A stretch of DNA of 64,000 nucleotides from Toxoplasma gondii ME49 (lineage: Eukaryota; Apicomplexa; Conoidasida; Eucoccidiorida; Sarcocystidae), in the NCBI RefSeq assembly GCF_000006565.2, contig NC_031480.1, positions 6,698,797 to 6,762,796 of the forward strand, written 5' to 3'. Below, in pieces: positions 1 through 11,500 of this stretch. Within the stretch, counting starts at the first letter, position 1. Every line of letters begins with the position of its first letter. The notes under the pieces are model-generated. The model saw nothing but the letters and a program-made list of their open reading frames with translations. It did no database searches and was not told the DNA's origin. The translations under genes and the position numbers were made by a program.

Positions 1-610
1 CAAAGAGGGCGTCGCGGTACCATTCGTGGAAGTCGCGAACTCCTGCTGTGCTGCAAAGCATACTGGGAATGCCCAACGCCTTGACCTGGACCTTTTGTTT
101 CTCATTGAGCTGTGAGTCCAAAATGGCAACCGTGTCTTCTTCCAAGAGTTGCATGAGTTTCTTCGCCCCCTCGTGCATCTGAGGGACGTACTGGAAGAGA
201 AGTCTGGCATCAACGGGCCTCGACTCCCAGTCCTTTCCAGCGTAAGTGTCCAGCCACTCTTCTAAAACTACACGAAGTCCTGCGAACCGCTTGCCAGCGC
301 CGATGAGTTGAATACTGTCTGGGTCAATGCTACGGCCTTTATTTGGGCATGACCGGGTTTTCGCCAAGAAAACATTCGTCCTCGTCGAACTACTGCCTGC
401 ATCGATTACAACAAGTGCTTGCAAGGAATCGTGGCACCGAGTTTCCAGATTTCGGAGGGTCTGCAGGTGTTTCTTCCCGACATTAATCCGCTTTTCAGTG
501 TCAGCGTCCACTCCCCGGAGTGACGATGAGTCTGTGCCAAGGCTTCCTTGTGGGAGGGACAAACTAACTCCAAACACCAGCAAGAGAGGCACATACACCG
601 GCAACCACAT
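1..610 (-). CDS. NTPase: Secreted nucleoside-triphosphatase (T. gondii NTPase, apyrase/GDA1-CD39 family), N-terminal part
   Basis: This encodes the first 203 residues of the dithiol-activated NTP hydrolase that T. gondii releases from dense granules into the parasitophorous vacuole, where it splits host nucleoside triphosphates. The start at 610 opens a hydrophobic signal peptide (MWLPVYVPLLLVFGVSLS). Apyrase conserved region 1 follows as DAGSSSTR, the phosphate-binding loop, at about residues 69-76. Region 2 follows as CSTAGVRDF close to the window edge. Family members are about 628 residues long, so roughly two thirds lies outside the window. No break is seen in this part. The gene is transcribed away from the dense-granule-like gene to its right. 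The family assignment is very secure. I cannot say which isoform this is, because the residues that separate NTPase I and II lie in the missing C-terminal part. Confidence 0.95.
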   Translation of the reverse strand, partial: MWLPVYVPLLLVFGVSLSLPQGSLGTDSSSLRGVDADTEKRINVGKKHLQTLRNLETRCHDSLQALVVIDAGSSSTRTNVFLAKTRSCPNKGRSIDPDSIQLIGAGKRFAGLRVVLEEWLDTYAGKDWESRPVDARLLFQYVPQMHEGAKKLMQLLEEDTVAILDSQLNEKQKVQVKALGIPSMLCSTAGVRDFHEWYRDALF

Positions 611-1113
611 GATGCCTACCTATAAACGGCAGCTGATTCGTACGAACACAACAGTAAAGGCAAGACGCGTCGATCGTCAAAAAAACTGAACAGCAGCTCG
701 AACCTGGTTCTACTGACCGCTTTGGTGACGCGGAAAGTACACTGGAAGCTGCGGTAGAATGAAAGAGGTACCGGGATCGACCGGTGCGGCTTCTTTAACC
801 CCAGGTTTCTGTTATCATGGGAGCTGCTCCTGGGCTACCCCCAACGTCGCTTCCGCGGGCGCGTCGGTGCCACCCAGCTTTCCCCTCACTCACCCCGCCG
901 CTGCGTTCGCTTTTTGGTGTGTCTCCCGGTCGGGTGTTGCCGACGATGTAGACGCGCGATGGGCTCAGTATGCTTTCAATTCAACGCTCCTCCGCCGGTC
1001 AAGCTGTGCTGCCCTTCGTTTTTTATAGTAAAAACGTCTTCGGAGCGTTGCATCTACGACCCCTACACTACTTCACCTCTAGAACGGACGATTTTTCGTG
1101 GCCTACGGAGAAA
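611..1113. promoter_or_regulatory. Divergent intergenic region between NTPase and the dense-granule-like gene
   Basis: These 503 bases separate two start codons facing away from each other, so they must hold both 5' leaders and any shared promoter. No TATA box is evident, which is usual in Toxoplasma. I could not find a convincing copy of the WGAGACG element known from dense-granule promoters. An upstream in-frame ATG at 970 exists, but it would put 48 non-hydrophobic residues in front of the signal peptide. Confidence 0.5.
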
Positions 1114-2307
1114 ATGGCGAAGATCTCGCGCGTTGGTGGCGGCCGCCGCGCCCTTACCCGGCCCCTGGCGGCGACTCTCGGTTTTTTCCTCCTCTCTCCC
1201 GCGAGTTTGACTCAGGTTCTGTTCGGGTCGGAGGCTCCGAACGGAGTTGTGTCAGTTCGTGCATCAGACGTCAACACCGAGGGAGATGCCACGGTTGCGA
1301 ACCCCGAGGAGCGCGGCGAACTGGGGCAGGACTTGCCGAGCGCCGACGACGTGAACGAGGCAGGTGAGTCTGCACAGGACGGTGTCGAGGCCGCAGACCT
1401 AGAAGAGGTCGCTGAACTCTTCGGTGGAGAAGGCGGACTGGCGGGTCTTAGTGATTTCTTTAGAGACGCAGTGGGTTCCAACGAATTCAACGACACGCTT
1501 GAAGCGCTCGCTGAAGGCGTTGGCCTTCCCAAAGAACACCCCTTTACTTCAGAGACTGAGTCTGTCGAGGCTGGGGTTGTTCCGGAACCTGAATCGGTCG
1601 AGGCCGAAGTTGTTCCTGGACATGAAGGTCTTTCGGAGGCTGACATTGTTCCGCCCGAAGTTTTTTCTGAGCCTGAAGCTATTCCGGAGGCTGACATTGT
1701 TCCGCCCGAAGTTTTTTCTGAGCCTGAAGCTATTCCGGAGGCTGACATTGTTCCGCCCGAAGTTTTTTCTGAACCTGAAGCTATTCCGGAGGCTGACATT
1801 GTTCCGCCCGAAGTTTTTTCTGAACCTGAAGCTATTCCGGAGGCTGACAATGTTCAGCATGAAGTTGTTCAGTCACCTGAAACCATGGGGGTTGAAACCT
1901 CACTATTTGGGAGTGAAGCTGCTGGAGAGCTCCAGGAGCCGGAGTTGGCTGGTGAAACCCGAGTCACGACCGCACTGCCTTTCCTAGATGACAACAATTC
2001 TCTAACGATGGACATGGAGAACGCAGTCGGCATGGAAGGGGACGCCACCACCATGGGAGGCCTTGCGAGTTTCGCGACTGAAGAAGCTCACGCGAAACCA
2101 CAGGAGGACGCGGCTTACGGCAACAAGGCGAGGATCGCGTCGCAGACGCAGCAACCTGCCAAAGCGTCCCTGATGAAAAGGATCGGAGCCACGATTGCCT
2201 CACTCCTCGCTATGGGGGGTCTGGCGTACGCTGGTCACAAGTATTTCCGCGGCCAGTCCGCCGCTTCTGGGTCGCAGCAGCCTGCGGCCGGCGACAAGAA
2301 GGACTAA
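1114..2307 (+). CDS. Dense-granule-like secreted protein with 17-residue tandem repeats and a C-terminal membrane segment
   Basis: The predicted protein has 397 residues. I chose the ATG at 1114 (context AAAATGG) because it is followed at once by a basic, then hydrophobic signal sequence, about residues 16-38 (LTRPLAATLGFFLLSPASL). An acidic region rich in Glu, Asp, Val and Pro follows. Residues 175-242 are four near-perfect copies of a 17-residue unit, EADIVPPEVFSEPEAIP, with degenerate copies on both sides. Near the C-terminus is one hydrophobic, Gly/Ala-rich helix (IGATIASLLAMGGLAYAG, about 358-375), followed by a short polar tail. Signal peptide, acidic repeats and one late transmembrane helix is the layout of Toxoplasma dense-granule (GRA) proteins. 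The neighbouring NTPase is also a dense-granule cargo. I could not match it to a numbered GRA, so targeting is inferred. It is encoded by a single exon. Confidence 0.75.
   Translation: MAKISRVGGGRRALTRPLAATLGFFLLSPASLTQVLFGSEAPNGVVSVRASDVNTEGDATVANPEERGELGQDLPSADDVNEAGESAQDGVEAADLEEVAELFGGEGGLAGLSDFFRDAVGSNEFNDTLEALAEGVGLPKEHPFTSETESVEAGVVPEPESVEAEVVPGHEGLSEADIVPPEVFSEPEAIPEADIVPPEVFSEPEAIPEADIVPPEVFSEPEAIPEADIVPPEVFSEPEAIPEADNVQHEVVQSPETMGVETSLFGSEAAGELQEPELAGETRVTTALPFLDDNNSLTMDMENAVGMEGDATTMGGLASFATEEAHAKPQEDAAYGNKARIASQTQQPAKASLMKRIGATIASLLAMGGLAYAGHKYFRGQSAASGSQQPAAGDKKD
1636..1839 (+). repeat. 51-bp coding tandem repeat, four copies
   Basis: Four head-to-tail copies of a 51-base unit encode the 17-residue acidic repeat. 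Copies 1-2 and copies 3-4 differ by a shared silent change (GAGCCT versus GAACCT), as if a pair had been duplicated. A diverged fifth copy begins at 1840. The array is in frame, so gain or loss of units would keep the protein open. Confidence 0.9.
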
Positions 2308-4484
2308 TTTTCTCTAGATCCAAGCCTCGGAACGTTCTACGGGCACAACGCCTCGATGTTTTTTCAGAATCCTCGCGCTCACGTAAACAATATTGGGTAT
2401 GTGGCAGAAGCCCGTGCGGCACTGTCACGTACACAGCACAAGTGGAGAGGCAAAGCAGGCGGATAGCATCGGGAAATTGACAAGCTAGACTCTTTAGTGA
2501 CGATGTCCCCGAATCCCTCCTTTCGTGAAGCTTCCGAGGATAAGCAGAGATGCACGAGGTCAGGGCGGCCACTCGACCCTGGGTGCAGAACGCACACACG
2601 CAGGCGCCTGTTTCACTGGAACACAGCATAGAGCTCTAAGCCGACGGTGGAAGTCGGTAGACGTAAACTTGCTATATATGCGTATGTATCTCTATAAAAG
2701 TCGTTTAACCCTTTCTTCTGTGGCCACCCTTGTGGACACCGCACGCCTCAATTCGTTGGTGCTGCGGGGTTTTGTAATTTGTCCCAGTGACGATTTTTCA
2801 GTGGGCGAACTATCACGTGGAGAGTCGATATTGCCCTTTTGTTACACGTGAGGCTTTTTTTTCAAACAGTCTTCGTCGCCGTGAATAAATTGTAAGTCAG
2901 GAGTGAAGCGGCAGATGCTTCGTGTCCAGTCCCGATGAACTGCTAGGCATCCCGCTTCTGCAAGACCGACGCTGTTCGCTTCTTGCCACACGGATGCGGA
3001 AGAGTCTTTTCCGGGCAGGTTCGAGCCCGCAGATATAGCGCAACTGGACTGCGGTGCGGACAGCCCATTTTCTGAGATTTTGACCCTAGTGCTGCGCCTC
3101 TGTTAGTACCGGTTCACCTGTAGCTGGGTGGACGCCAGAGATGGTCTTTCCGATGGAAGCTGCAGGGTATGCATGCTAGACACAGCGAACAACCAGCATT
3201 TGCGAGGAACTCACCGCATTTCTGTTTGCACCTTCACATGGCATACAAGGAGTCACGGCACCACTGGATGCACCCGGACCCCATTGGGTTCCGGTCGTAG
3301 GTTAGCATTGAAAACTGATAGGGCTAATTAGACACACGTGTGCTTTGCGTCGGTCTTTGCTCTAGTTACCGAAAGGTAAACCCTGTGAAATACGGACCAG
3401 TTAGTAGAAGAAAAGGCAACACACGTGGTTGCCTCTTTTTTGACAGTTGCAGATATCTTCCGGAAGAGAGGAAACAGACTACTGCGTCTCTGATCGGGCG
3501 TTGAGGTGCCGTCAGATTAGGCAAGGGTCTGGTTCTTAGGCACACTCGAGAGCGAACTGTCGCCTGGAGGCTTCTCTCTCGCCTAACCCTGCTGAATCAA
3601 AAGTTCACCGTTTGCCCAGCAGTCACAGGTTTGTTTTCGTCTGAAACATGGATGCCAGCTTTTCTGGCCACCTTTTTCAAGCTGCCTTCTTACGAGTGGA
3701 AAACTGCAGTGGCGTTCTTTCTCTCGCATTACCGAGACCACAAATTCTAAGGTGACCTCGACAGGCTGACGGTATGACATCGATCGACACGGGGCAGGCG
3801 TGGGCCGAAGGCCAAGTAGCCCTTCAAAGCAATTCAGGTCCTCTTTTAGGAACGGGGAATACCCAAACACTGAAGATTGCCTAGCCGGTGACCTGCATCA
3901 GTACGTGCATATATATATATATATATTTCTCCTCTCTAAATGGGTGTATGCGCTCAGTCTCCCTCTCTCTACAGCAGTATCCTTCATGTGCAGCACTCGC
4001 GAAGCATGTTTCGAATGCGTCGTGCTGGGTTTTTTGTGGACGCGAGGAGTTCGAATGATCAGTGGCGGACAAGGAAGCAGCTGCTCAGAGATAAAGAATC
4101 AGAGGCTTCAGATGTGAGTGACAGCGCCAACTTGAAATTATCTGCAAGGCATATGACACCTCGCGACACGCGATTCTGCATTTCGCAAGCGTTTCTCGAA
4201 TCCTTCCTTTGTACGGGCCTCTTCCACCCTTTCTGCAAGGTCGTACATGGGACCGCCTTTCGAAGGAAAACAACACTGTTTATTACACGTTCACCAGTCC
4301 ACTTGTATCCACCACAAATCCAGTGGAGAAATCGTCTCGAGTCGGCACAAAGAAAGCAGCGGCATTTGCACACTGGGTGTACCGCTACCTCTACCATGCA
4401 GACATCGATGGCCATTTCCAGTCGTACACCTTCGTTTTTTTTGAGACGTCAAGGTGATTTCTGTCTATTCCACACACCAGGCAA
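2308..4484. other. Intergenic region between the GRA-like gene and the RAD51-like gene
   Basis: This 2.2-kb stretch should contain the two facing 3' untranslated regions. Only short open frames are present, none with a recognisable domain, splice signals or a convincing start. A (TA)n tract lies at 3909-3926. I see no RNA gene here. Confidence 0.5.
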
Positions 4485-6905
4485 TCATGAGAAATTCCTC
4501 ACACCGTTCATACACTCCCGAACGCCTCCCTGAGACACGCTCAAGGCTATCGGCGCTACAGGCATGAACCCGGCCGCTCTGTTCGCACCGTTTCTTACAC
4601 CACGCGCCTCTTTGTTCCCGACGTCTTGGAGGTCTCCACCATTCTTCCACGTTTCTTCGGTTGCTTCGCCCAAGGCATTGAACAGAGTCGGGACTTTGAA
4701 GACGACGACCTCGCGCGTCGACGCAGCTTGACGTGTGCTTGTCAGGGAACCCGTGCAGTGCCCCAGGGAGTTTGCGTTTCTCGTGGCTGCAGAAGATGCA
4801 GAAATGTTGCAAGGATCCACGAGCGACGACGACCAGCGGAGACCGATACTGTAGGAAGGAATCTGCTGCCAAACACTGCCAAGAGACGGAGTAAATGTCT
4901 GTGGTGGAACTGAGCATCCTCCGGGGAAGGTTGCATTGAAGCCGTCTGTGAAGACACCAGAGGAGACCTCAAGATCCAAATACGTGAGTTTGAGAGTTCG
5001 CAAACACAGACAACGCGGTTGCTTTCCTCTCGTTTCTCCCGACTTCTCCCGACCCTCTTGTCTATGTTCCTCTGCTGCGTCTTTCGTCTCTGCGCTTCCC
5101 CACTTCTCTCTTCTGCAAGGGCAGTCTCCTCTGTCACTCTTCCGACTCCCTCGCGTCTCGAAACTCTTTCCCCTCTGCCACTGTCGAGTTGCTCTCTTCT
5201 TAAAGATTTTCCTTCGCAGTTGTCATTTCCGAGCCGCTCTCTTTGTCTGCGTCCTTCACCGTTGGCATGTACCAGCTTTTTCCCTCTGCCTGAAGAACCT
5301 GCGGCCGTGGCGTTTCCGAGTTTCTCTTGTCCGAAGCTTCTTCCCCTCCGTCGCCTCCGTGTTTCTCGCTTGCTCGACGGCTCGTTTTCTCGGTGACTTA
5401 CCTTTGTCGTGGGCTGCGAATGCCGTCTTCGCAGTCGTCAGTTGATTTGTCACAACGACAGCTAGGTGGAAACGGGTGGAAAGCACTGCCAAGAGACTTG
5501 AAGCTTGAAAGAGAGAGGCAGTGCACTCGGCAGCGGAGGGGAAGAAGGCGGGGTGGTAGATCCAGCTCAAAGAGTCAACGACGACTAAGCCATAGGTCTC
5601 GCGAGGTCTCGCTCTCTTTACAGACTGAAACTCGCAACTCTCAGAAGCGAGGTCACCCGCCTCTTCTCTGCGGCCACAAACACCCTCGTCCAGTTCTCCT
5701 TCCTCATCGTTTTCGTCGTCGCCTCCTCTGTCGCCTGCAGTAAAGACGAGTCCCTTCTCGCCTTCTTCCTCCAGCGCGTCATTTTCTCTCGTCAAGACAC
5801 TCAACGTATGCTGGAGAACGGCCAGGAGCTCTTTGTGATCGAAGACACGAGCAACTTCGATTCGTTGCATCACTTCCTCTATTGCCTCATCTTCTCTCTC
5901 GCGTTCCTCTTCGTCTCTCGCCTGCTCCGCTATGCAGAGATCTCCCAGAGAAGCGACGCGTCGGCTCTCGGCCTCTCTCGCGCCCTCAGCATGCCGGAGT
6001 GAAGTGACGGACTGGGAAGCGTTGCGGAGAAGAGGCGATGCACGCGGTTTCTCTGCTTCGCGCTTCCTTTCTGGCGAAACCTCGTCCGCCGCTCTCAATT
6101 GCTTGCAAGGAAGAAATCCACGTCGGAAAACATCCTTAAAGGAGGCAACAATCTGCCGAATCCTCTCTGGACGGGCGCCCCCCTCGGAATCCAGGAAGAG
6201 TGTGCGTCTCTGGTCTGCGTCTCTTGCTCGCCATCGCATGCATCGGCTCTTCTCCGAGACACAAACAACCTCACGCCGGCTCTTGCCCGCAGAGGTAGCC
6301 GATCCCTGTCTCCGGCGCTTCGCCTCTGTGCCGGTCTCCTCGTTCCCTCGAGGCGTCGCTCTTCTCCCTCGAACTCGAGGAGCAGACGCTGACGAGGAAG
6401 AAGAAAGGAGCGGCTCGCGAGGGTGCTGGCTTGCACGCAGCGGCGACGGCGGAGCCTGAGACAAGTCGGCGGCTAAACTGGCAGCGAGTTGCAGACAGAG
6501 CGACGTCTTGCCGACCCCCGGAGGACCACAGATCTGCAGAAGACCCGCGCCGACAGGACAGCCGCCCGCGAGTAGAGCGTCCAACGAAGGCAGAAGAAAT
6601 GGAATGCGGCTGCGAGGCGAGAGAGGCGGCAGAAGCTGCGAAGCCAATTTAAGGCTTCGAGGAAAACATCGGTGCGAAGAACAGGAAGAAGATATGGAGG
6701 GGGACGCGGACGAAGAAACAGTGGAAGAGAGCAACGAAGGAGAGGAAGAAGATGGAGAACGTGGAGAGGGAGAGGCCAGAAAAGAGGCTCTCGATGTCAT
6801 TTCCTGAAGCGAGAGAGACACCACAGAAACCAGAGGGGGGACAATCACCTTCCTTTGCGCAGCGACCAACAGCAGGATTTCCGTGTCTGGTGCCAGTTTG
6901 GACAT
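4485..6905 (-). CDS. RAD51-family recombinase paralogue (RAD51C/RAD51D/XRCC3-like)
   Basis: This is an ATPase of the RecA/RAD51 superfamily, expected in the nucleus in homologous recombination. Exon 1 runs 6905-5402 and starts MSKLAPD. It has Walker A GPPGVGKT at residues 117-124, the conserved LFLDSEGGARPERI segment near 227-240, Walker B YGLVVVDS at about 428-435, and the VVVTNQLTT motif near 473-481. It ends at a strong donor (GTAAGT) at 5401. Exon 2, about 5026-4485, restores the family's C-terminal PSLGSVW...RW block and ends at a stop. The phase-1 donor fits an acceptor at about 5027, but that acceptor has no pyrimidine tract, so the exon 2 start is uncertain. Long Ser-rich and acidic insertions separate the motifs and make the protein larger than its roughly 330-residue relatives. 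It is divergent from EXO1. Which paralogue it is cannot be settled by eye. Confidence 0.8.
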
Positions 6906-8535
6906 GCGACAAATACGCAAGGCAAACGTAAACCGATGCAAATGCCTACACACACAGAAAGACATATATATGTATATATATATATATGTTTATATACGTG
7001 GAGAAAACTACATCTGGGCATCCGGACAGAGTCAGATAGAGAACTCGGTGATCGATACGGTGCCGCATGCCGCAGGTGCAAGTCTAGGAATTCCTTTTCC
7101 CCAAAAAGAAGATGCAAGCTCCGGCCGGAGAACCTCTCGTCTGCCTACCTGTATACAAAACATATAGATGCGATGTAAAGGCAAAACCAGGACGCGCTTC
7201 TGTGCGTGGGGTTTTATATGCTGCAGATGCAGCTCTGGAGCCGGTGGTCGGCCTCGCTTTGCCGTATCTACACGCCAGAAAAAGCTGGACTACGGGGACC
7301 GTCGGAATCCTATTTTACACGCCCTCTCTGTGTCTTTGGAAGAGGCCGGCAGAGCAGGCCAAGGTTTTCGAGAAGCAAAGGAAGTCCAAAACACTGTATA
7401 AAGGACGAGACACAACAACGAGAAAGCACAGCGGAAAGCAGGCCCTGTGTGAAAATGAGTCTGTTGTGAGTGTGCATCCCGGGAGGCCAGGGGCCTAGAT
7501 AGCTGCGCGCGTATGCCGGGAGAAGAGACGTTTTCTGAAGAAGAGTTCTCTTCATTTGCTCCTCAGAATTCTTTGCCTGGTCTGCGTCTGCTCTGCTGTG
7601 TTGTCTTGTGAGAAAACCGACTGAAAAGAGCCTTGTCTCCCCTCCTTCTGTTGCATGCACGCGCGCTTTTCTCACTCGAGCCCCCCAGTGTGCACTGGAG
7701 GACATGTGTGTCTTGTCGACAGTGGCCTCTCTTCTTTCTTTCGCAAAGAGTTTTTTCTTTTTCCGTCCCAGATTTTTTCCTCCGCTTCGTCTCGTCCGCC
7801 ACCTGCAGGGACACTGGATTTTTTCGCCATCTATTACTCAGGTTCTTCGCGCCTTTCATTCTTCGTTCTGCGCAGTTCTCTCCGATTCTCCTGTGCGGAT
7901 GAAGCGACGCGAGAGGAACTTTTTCTTCTTCCCGCCTTCTCTGGCGCCGCCCCGCCACTCGTGGTGAACTTCTTGGAACTCTGCCTTCAGCCTGCTCGCC
8001 TCCTGCCCTCATCTGTGCCGCGGAGGAGGGAGAAAGAGAGCGAGGAACGCCATACACAGGGAGGACAGGAGGTAGAGGGGAAACAACGAAGTACAGGAGA
8101 GAGAAGAGGTAAAGAACGCAGAAAAGAAAACACAGCAAGAAGCGACGAGAAGAATAACAGGAGAGAAGAGAACGAGGCGACACACAGAGAAGGGAAAGAG
8201 AGGCGAAAGAGAAGCGAAAAAAGAGGAAGACAGGAAAGAAGGAGAGACGCGCCACAGAAGGAGATAGCCCAGACGTTTCCGCCAGATGTCACACTGCGGT
8301 TTTGAGGCAAAGAGAGGAGAAGCTCGAGGAGAGTCTGTTCTGGGAGATGGCATAAAAGAGGCAGAGGGTGACAAGAGAAACTGCAGACGCGTCTGCAGAG
8401 GACCCAGACATCACTGAACAGACAGGAGACACACCTGCCGAAGCAGACCCAGACCGATCCCGATGAGGGCGAATCCGACTTCCGTTCTCTTTCGCAAACT
8501 CGAAAAAAGCCAGACCTGAGGAAACGCGTGAAGCA
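6906..8535. promoter_or_regulatory. Head-to-head region between the RAD51-like gene and EXO1
   Basis: These 1.6 kb lie between two diverging start codons and must include both promoters and 5' leaders. A (TA)n tract is at 6964-6988. The stretch 7700-8300 is strand-asymmetric, pyrimidine-rich then purine-rich, and produces overlapping low-complexity frames on both strands that I do not regard as genes. No family motif was found in any of them. Confidence 0.5.
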
Positions 8536-11500
8536 ATGGGAGTCAAGGGACTCTGGAACTGGCTCGACAGCAACGTCAAGGAGCGCATGCACCTTCGAGA
8601 CTTCTCAGGGAAAACGATTGCTGTCGACGTAGGCCTTTCGAATACACGAACAATCCTCTGTTCTCGCCATGTCCGCCAGCTGTATTTCAACGCTTTTGAC
8701 GAGGCAGAATACGAAACAACTCTCTCCGTTAGCGCGAACCTTCTTCCAACGAAAAGGTGGACGCGCTTTCGCACTTGCGGATACAGATCCATGTTTATTC
8801 TTTGTGATCACATTTCACCGCGCCTGCCCTCCCCACCCACCTTCCCAGTGTTCTCTCTCTACCGATCTGTCGGCCCTTCTGTCTACTTCGCTGTCTCTCT
8901 CTCTCTCTCCTTGTCTGTGTCTCTCCTTGTCTGTGTCTCTCCTTGTCTGTGTCTCTCCTCAGCATCTCTGTGTCTGTCGCTTGGCCATCGGTCTTTGCTC
9001 TCAGTTATAGGCAGCAGCTTCGGCTGTTGTCTCAACTCCCCGTCCTCCTTTCAGTCTTTTCACTTCTGTTTCTCCCTATTTCTCTCTTCCTCGCCTACTC
9101 GTTTCAGCGTTGCTTCGTCTCCCTCTCTCCGCCTTTGTTCTTTGCAGGCCTCGTCGTGGCTGCACAAGGTAGGCACAGACGAACCGCGTGAGAGGTTCAA
9201 GGAGCGTTTTCCGCCTTCGTTCTCTTAAGCCTTCCCTGTGTGGCGTACTCCTCGAATTGCTTCCCTCTTTGACTTTCGTTTGGCTCGACCATTTTTCTTC
9301 GCTTCCTTCTCTTCGGCGCCTGAATTTTCTTGTTGGCTTCTCTTCGTTTCTGCCTCTCTGCGTTTTCTGCAAAGGCGGCTTGTGGCTGCGCTCTCGCGCT
9401 GCTTCTGGTCGAAGAGAAGAAGAGACTTCTCTCCGACAGAGAGTCGAGAGAAGAACCGGAGGCTGGTGCATGCAACCCACTTGAAGAAGAATGCGAGGCG
9501 TACCGTCAAATTCTTCGTTTCTGTCTTGGAAAAATTCGTCTCCTCACCTCCTTCGGAGTCAGGCCCGTGAGCCACTGCCTCATGTTGCTTCGAATTGCGC
9601 AAAGACAGATCGACAGAACACACCTATGCCGCCTCTTGCAGTTCTCAGAGATAACAGTTCAGCAAATACACAACGCGACCAATTGAGACATCGACCGTTA
9701 AACACACACATATTTGCATATGCATATAAATAAATATATATATATATGTGTGTGTGTATCTGACGAACGTATATACACATGCATCTGTACATGTGGCTAA
9801 CTCTATAAAGACATTTACATATGCTTGCATAGATGCGTAGGCATACAACGTCGAGGAGGCAGGCATCTGTGTGTAGACATACAGTGGAGAGAGTCTGTAG
9901 GCGTATGCACACACCCCAATCGTTTTTTGAGCCATAGAGATACCCCCATATGAAGATGAGCTCCCAGTAGATCTTTCGCCTCGCAGAGCTCGAGGTTGCT
10001 CCTGCTCATATGACTTCGCGAGTGGTTGCTCTTGGATTTTGCACATGCAGTTCCTTGTCTTCGATGGAGGCCAGTTGGAGGCGAAGGCGCCAGCAAATGA
10101 AAGTCGACGCCTGTAAGCGCGAGTGCAGCCTGAGAATGAAAGCTTCCTCCAGGGTGATACGCCACAAAAGTGTATTGCACCAGCATCAAAAGCATGTCGG
10201 AGAAGTCAAGGCTATTCGCTGTCTTCCCCTCCCTTCGAGTCTGTCTCTTCTCAGCCGGTTCCGCGTCTCTGTTCCGCGAGAGCGGAGATAACCTCTTGTG
10301 TGCCTCTGTCTCACAGCGAGAAGACTGGACCAGACGAAAGGACTTCTCCTGGAGATCGAGTTCATCCACCCCCTGCATCTCCGTCTTCTCTTCTTGAAAG
10401 CGCTTCCGCGATTCTGTTCGTTCTCAAGGTCGACTTGGCGTCGATCCACCCTGCCTCCAGTCGCTTGCGCGTCAACCTTTTCAGAAATTGCTTTCCTCTC
10501 TGCGTTGGCTCTCAGGACCCGGCGGCGTCACGCGGCGCTGGCGCTCGCAGCGCACCGCGCAGGCGACGTCGCGAACGCATGGCGACATGCAGTGGGGGCA
10601 ATTTCTGTTTCTCTCTCGCTGAGGAACTTCGTCTTCCGTAACCTGCAGGGTCACCAAGGAGTCGTGTGCATCTCCGCCGCGTACGAGGCAGATGCGCAGA
10701 TGGCGAGGCTTGTGGCGGACGGCTTCGCAGACGCCGTGCTCACGGAGGACGGCGACTTGTTGGCTTACCAGGCTCGAATGGTGGGGGAGAGGAATGGCCC
10801 GCACACAGAAGAGGCAGCCGAAGCTGGCTCTTCGGCTTCGTCTCCACGAACTGAAGAGAACGAACAAGCAAGCGAGACTCACGTGGAAGCGCAAGAAACA
10901 CCTGGAAGGTGGAGTGGTCCGCTGGGGAAAGGAGGAGGGGAAGGGGGAGAATAAAGGGGAAGGGGGGCGGATTGGCGGGGCAGGAAGACGGAGAGGAGGA
11001 AAGGCAGCGAGGGAGAGGAAAGGGAGACGAACGACCAGGAGGCAAGATGTTCTACTATTCATGAGTCTGCATTTCTCATCGAAGCTTGGCTGCATTTCTC
11101 ATCGAAGCTTGGCTGCATTTTTCCTCTCAGGCTTCTCGTGTCTTTTGTCGGGGTTTGCGTTTCCTTGCTTTCCTTTTTGAGAACGATTCTCCCTTGAGAC
11201 TACGTGGAAGAGTGTCTGTTGGTTCGCGCGTCTTTCTTCCACCAGTCGGTTTGCGCCCCCCTCGAGGCGCTAGGCACGTCGTTCGCCCCGTATTTCTTTT
11301 TTTCAGGTCCTCTCTCGACTGTCGGACGACGGGACTGTTCAGTGCGTAGACTGCGCTCGCTGCTTCCATCTCGAGAGGCCGAGAGGGGAGAGGAGGCAGC
11401 GAGCAAAGGCCGAGTCCACCAGTCCCACCCGCGAACCGGACGCGCCTTGTTCATCCGTGGCCTTTCGCTGTCCTTCTTCTCTTTCGGACTCCTCAAGTGC

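Noticed and set aside
1212..1850. 212-codon minus-strand frame opposite the GRA-like gene
   Set aside because: It is the antisense shadow of the tandem repeat; the sense frame has the signal peptide and membrane helix.
7563..8305. Long frames on both strands between the RAD51-like gene and EXO1
   Set aside because: Strand-asymmetric low-complexity DNA, no domain, no phased exons; more likely 5' leaders.
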